This document shows, piece after piece, positions 5,611-7,757 of a DNA stretch of 7,757 bases (within the stretch, counting starts at the first letter, position 1; each line of letters starts with the position of its first letter). Below the pieces are notes generated by a model. That model made no database searches, was not told the origin of the DNA, and saw nothing but the letters and a program-made list of their open reading frames with translations. A program made the position numbers and the translations under genes. Source of the stretch: JAGQLF01 sp964635995 (GTDB taxonomy: Bacteria; Patescibacteriota; Dojkabacteria; J137). The stretch lies in contig CAZWRA010000043.1 of assembly GCA_964635995.1 (NCBI GenBank), forward strand, positions 1-7,757, in the 5' to 3' direction.

Positions 5611-5799
5611 TCAGTTGTTAAATCTTACCTTTTTAACTTCAAATGGTATATGCTTTCTTTGCTTTTTGCTGTACTTATTCATTTTTTTGTCCGCCAACTT
5701 ATCGTATGCTTCTCTCGAAAGTCTAACAGTGTAATGTTCACCTGTTTCAGCGTTGTACAAACGATATACCGTTCTTTTTGTCTTTCTCTTTGATGCCAT
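5611..5799 (-). CDS. rpmG: Large ribosomal subunit protein bL33
   Basis: This is a 62-aa basic protein. The core YRLYNAETGEHYTVR, then KKMNKYSKKQRKHIPFEVKKV, matches bL33 (the usual pattern is ETG..Y.T, then LELKKYCPR.RKH..HKE). It is slightly longer than the usual 50-55 residues because of an insert (LSREAYDKLADKK). The zinc-binding cysteines of some L33 forms are absent. I chose the ATG of MASKRK at 5799. A possible TTG start at 5826 would lie in the promoter -10 box. It is the first gene of the operon, about 20 nt from the predicted transcription start. Its TGA stop is immediately followed by tRNA-Trp with no spacer. Confidence 0.93.
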   Translation of the reverse strand: MASKRKTKRTVYRLYNAETGEHYTVRLSREAYDKLADKKMNKYSKKQRKHIPFEVKKVRFNN

Positions 5800-5814
5800 T
5801 ATGAAAATCTTTAA

Positions 5815-5840
5815 ATTTGCTCCCAATTATATTAGCAAAT
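5815..5840. repeat. Inverted repeat flanking the rpmG -10 box
   Basis: ATTTGCT (5815-5821) and AGCAAAT (5834-5840) are perfect 7-nt inverted copies, 12 nt apart, on either side of the TATAAT. The position is right for a repressor operator. No regulator is visible nearby, and the match could be chance in AT-rich DNA. Confidence 0.3.
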
Positions 5841-5854
5841 GCTTAATAATGCAA
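5826..5854 (-). promoter_or_regulatory. Promoter of the rpmG - tRNA-Trp - secE - nusG - rplKAJL operon
   Basis: On the minus strand TTGCAT (5854-5849) and a perfect TATAAT (5831-5826) are separated by exactly 17 nt. Transcription should start near 5821-5819, giving a 5' leader of about 20 nt before the rpmG ATG. The -35 is only half-matching, but the -10 and spacing are ideal, and the site lies right at the head of the operon. Confidence 0.75.
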
Positions 5855-5873
5855 GGATTTGAGCTATCTATAA

Positions 5874-6203
5874 TTAATTTAGAAGGTATTCTCTCCAAAC
5901 AGGATTTTTTTCACTTTTAACTAAGAAAAGCTCATTACCATCAGTTCGAATCTGAATAGTACCTTCTAAATCAGTTCTAAAACTTTGTATTTTAAGCTCA
6001 TTAATTGATTCCATAACTTCTTTTGCTGGATGACCATAGGAATTATTAAGTCCTGCTGAGATAAAGGCAGTTTTAGGACTTATTTCTGAAAGAAAGTCTT
6101 TTGAAGATGAAGTTTTACTTCCATGATGGCTTAATTTAAATGCATCAATATCATCTGACTTTAAATCTTTTATTGCCTGATTCTCAAATTCTCCTTCTAA
6201 ATC
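5874..6203 (-). pseudogene. C-terminal remnant of a ComEC-type metallo-beta-lactamase-fold protein
   Basis: An open frame of about 109 codons with no usable start reads DLEGEFENQAIKDL, then AFKLSHHGSKTSSSKDF, ISPKTAFISAGLNNSYGHP and FRTDLEGTIQI. These are the last conserved blocks of the metallo-beta-lactamase domain at the C-terminus of ComEC/Rec2 and of stand-alone relatives. In intact proteins the DLEG block follows a TGD motif and, well before that, the metal-binding HxHxDH; both upstream parts are missing. Similarity starts exactly where the tRNA-Arg ends, and the frame closes at a TAA inside the tRNA (6236-6234). The only in-frame ATG is far inside (MESINELK). I read it as a decayed fragment left by a deletion or rearrangement. 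The coding frame itself is intact, so the event may be recent. Confidence 0.85.
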
Positions 6204-6272
6204 CCTACCAGGAATCGAACCTGGATCTAAGCCTTAGGAGTGCCTTGTTCTATCCAATTGAACTATAGGGAC
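6200..6272 (-). tRNA. tRNA-Arg (anticodon CCT) with an unusual 3' end
   Basis: This is a 73-nt cloverleaf. The acceptor is GTCCCTA/TAGGGAT, with G1 facing U72. The D stem is GTTC/GAAC, the anticodon loop is CTCCTAA (anticodon CCT, reading AGG), and the T stem is CCAGG/CCTGG with loop TTCGATT. Oddities are an A-G mismatch at the top of the anticodon stem (AGGCA/GGCTT), a U-like discriminator (T at 6200) where Arg tRNAs normally have A or G, and no encoded CCA. The last two or three bases are shared with the metallo-beta-lactamase remnant. It may be functional or slightly damaged at its 3' end. Confidence 0.88.
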
Positions 6273-6288
6273 GTTATTTACGTTCAGA

Positions 6289-6294
6289 ATTATA
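6289..6294 (-). promoter_or_regulatory. Possible -10 box before tRNA-Arg
   Basis: A perfect TATAAT lies 16 nt before the tRNA 5' end, just after the methyltransferase stop. I see no convincing -35 at 16-18 nt, so this is a tentative call; readthrough from the methyltransferase gene is the alternative. Confidence 0.4.
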
Positions 6295-6306
6295 ACCTGA
6301 AAAATA

Positions 6307-7278
6307 TTACTTTTGTTTGAATTTATATATGTAAGCTGGCTGGTTCCAAACAAAAATCTGAAGTTTTGAAATTAAGTTAAGGCTTGTTTTCTTGTTCTTT
6401 ATTAAATTCAAAACTATGTCATCATTTCTTTTATGAGTAAGTAAAATAAATATTCTTGTTTCCGGAATGAGTCTTTTTACTTTATAAAAGAAAAGGTCAT
6501 GCATCTTTTCAATGTTCACATCTTTATTAAAAATACCCCATTCAGGATCAGTCACAACCTTATTAACACCTTCTTTTTGTAACAAATGAATATCTTTATA
6601 ATTCATCTTTTTAATTTCAATTTCATCTAACTCACTTCTTTTTTTCTCAATTTTTGAAATATCAATATCACTACATATAATCTTCTTATAATTGGAGATT
6701 TTTATTCTACTTTCTGCTAGAGCTCCAGAACCACAAAATGGATCTAACCATACATCATTACTTGAAGGTTCTGATAAGTAATTCATTAAAAAGCATATCT
6801 CAGGTCTAAGTTCAGACTTTTCACTAGCATGATAATCTGGGTGACTTGTTAGTCGAAGTGCAACACCATTAAATCTTCCTGATCTTTTAATCATCCAGAC
6901 TTCATAGTCAGGTCTTGAACGACTAATTGAACACCCAGATTTTCGAATAACTTTCTCATAATCATTTAAAAGATTATCGTCAATACTTACTGTTTGCCGA
7001 TCCTTGAAGCTAATTATTCTTACCGCTCTACCTTCTATATATTCTTGTGCTAAATCGTTAATAACTAACTTATCACCTAGAATTAATAAGACATTGTTGA
7101 AAATAGAAAGCTTACAGATCTCATCAATAGCCTCTTTATTTCCAACGGAAATTAATGCTTCGCCCTTTCCTGTAGATATAACCTCAGCATTTTTTACAAA
7201 AGAATGAAGAATCTCCGAAATAATACTTTCAATTCCTGTTGGGAAATAAACTAATAATCTGTAGTCATTTTTCTTCAT
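6307..7278 (-). CDS. UPF0020/THUMP-like class I SAM-dependent RNA methyltransferase
   Basis: This is a 323-aa protein. The N-terminal part (about 1-120; YFPTGIESIISEI, then a G-rich turn) resembles the substrate-binding half of THUMP-linked RNA methylases but is too divergent to be sure. The linker RPDYEVWMIKRS with ALRLTSHPDYHASEK leads to the catalytic domain: ELRPEICFLMNYLS, the SAM-binding loop WLDPFCGSGALAES (177-190), the acidic motif CSDID (202-206) and motif IV DPEWG (244-248). Relatives methylate guanine N2 in tRNA or rRNA and normally read DPPWG or NPPYG at motif IV, so the Glu is unusual. The target cannot be named from the sequence. It lies 25 nt after the M23 peptidase gene and just before tRNA-Arg. 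The start is the ATG of MKKNDY, with no Shine-Dalgarno. Confidence 0.8.
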   Translation of the reverse strand: MKKNDYRLLVYFPTGIESIISEILHSFVKNAEVISTGKGEALISVGNKEAIDEICKLSIFNNVLLILGDKLVINDLAQEYIEGRAVRIISFKDRQTVSIDDNLLNDYEKVIRKSGCSISRSRPDYEVWMIKRSGRFNGVALRLTSHPDYHASEKSELRPEICFLMNYLSEPSSNDVWLDPFCGSGALAESRIKISNYKKIICSDIDISKIEKKRSELDEIEIKKMNYKDIHLLQKEGVNKVVTDPEWGIFNKDVNIEKMHDLFFYKVKRLIPETRIFILLTHKRNDDIVLNLIKNKKTSLNLISKLQIFVWNQPAYIYKFKQK

Positions 7279-7303
7279 AAAGCACTAATCTGTACCTGTA
7301 ACT

Positions 7304-7757
7304 TTAATACGGTCTCCAGTATGGTACATAAGGTGCAGGATTAATCCAATCCCCATTGTACTTCATTGAAAAGTGAAGGTGGGTTCCAGTACAGTAACCT
7401 GTACAACCCATATACATAATATCCTGTCCAGCAAAAACAGATTGTCCAGGAGTTACCCAGATCTGTCCATCTCCATGAAAGTAAAGAGTTTTAATCCCAT
7501 TCCCATGATCAACTCTTACCATAAATCCTTCTCCTCCACTTGACCATCCTGCAAATTCTACTGTTCCTGCAGCAGCTGATCTAATCGGGCAGCCTCCTGA
7601 TTTTGTTAAATCTGCTCCATTATGCCAGCTAGAAAAACCTCTTGAATAACCATAACCAACGCAATCAGGATGCGATAGTGGATCAATAAATTGAACCCCT
7701 GCAAATACGGCCTCACTAGGCGCTGGGATAGGCGCTGGTGCAGGCGGTGGTGTATAG
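7304..7757 (-). CDS. M23 family (LytM-type) metallopeptidase, C-terminal part (cut by window edge)
   Basis: About 150 codons are visible and the 5' end lies beyond the window. The visible part opens with a Pro/Ala-rich linker (PPPAPAPIPAP), then VQFIDPLSHPDC and the M23 catalytic domain. That domain has HNGAD (the His/Asp zinc ligands of the HxxxD motif, about 7624-7610), a barrel with AAGTVEFAGW and VDHGNGIKTLYFH, and THLHF (HxH motif, about 7382-7370). All three zinc ligands and the last catalytic His are present, so this should be an active peptidoglycan endopeptidase unless its hidden N-terminus is defective. The Pro-rich linker points to an extracytoplasmic enzyme with further N-terminal domains. 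No SH3b or LysM domain follows; the protein ends soon after the catalytic core (PYVPYWRPY). Confidence 0.93.
   Translation of the reverse strand, partial: YTPPPAPAPIPAPSEAVFAGVQFIDPLSHPDCVGYGYSRGFSSWHNGADLTKSGGCPIRSAAAGTVEFAGWSSGGEGFMVRVDHGNGIKTLYFHGDGQIWVTPGQSVFAGQDIMYMGCTGYCTGTHLHFSMKYNGDWINPAPYVPYWRPY

Noticed and set aside
5800..5826. Upstream TTG start that would extend bL33 by nine residues
   Set aside because: The TTG overlaps the last base of the TATAAT box and lies upstream of the predicted transcription start.
1..7757. CRISPR array, insertion sequence or transposase
   Set aside because: I saw no regularly spaced repeats, no transposase-like protein and no terminal inverted repeats with target duplications.

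Overview
The window is a compact, AT-rich stretch in which every recognisable gene lies on the minus strand, so transcription runs from high to low coordinates. Its core is the classic bacterial order rpmG - tRNA-Trp - secE - nusG - rplK - rplA - rplJ - rplL. Small divergent proteins, tiny spacers, no encoded tRNA CCA ends, no Shine-Dalgarno motif before any gene and an ATP-grasp/7TM gene pair suggest a reduced-genome bacterium such as a Candidate Phyla Radiation (Patescibacteria) member. That lineage call is an inference. TGA ends rpmG directly before a tRNA, so TGA is read as stop.

Layout in transcription order: (1) 7757-7304, the C-terminal part of a secreted M23 (LytM-type) peptidase cut by the window edge; (2) 7278-6307, a UPF0020-like RNA methyltransferase; (3) 6272-6200, a tRNA-Arg(CCT) whose last bases run straight into a headless ComEC-type metallo-beta-lactamase fragment (6203-5874); (4) a good promoter at 5854-5826, then the ribosomal/Sec/NusG operon; (5) between rplA and rplJ, a 160-nt leader with the L10-binding kink-turn RNA, an antiterminator and an intrinsic terminator, i.e. 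an apparently complete L10(L12) autoregulatory attenuator; (6) tandem hairpins after rplL; (7) a two-gene unit of a stand-alone seven-helix membrane protein (7TM_transglut type) overlapping an ATP-grasp/retropepsin fusion.

The last pair is the best candidate for an under-described system. An amide ligase resembling alpha-L-glutamate ligases and a RimB-like aspartic protease sit in one polypeptide, next to a membrane protein whose usual extracytoplasmic inactive-transglutaminase domain is absent. This looks like a minimal form of the ligase/protease/7TM systems predicted by comparative genomics. Its substrate is unknown.

The other notable points are the L10 attenuator, whose two exclusive structures can be read directly from the sequence, and the tRNA-Arg/metallo-beta-lactamase junction, which looks like a rearrangement scar at a tRNA 3' end.
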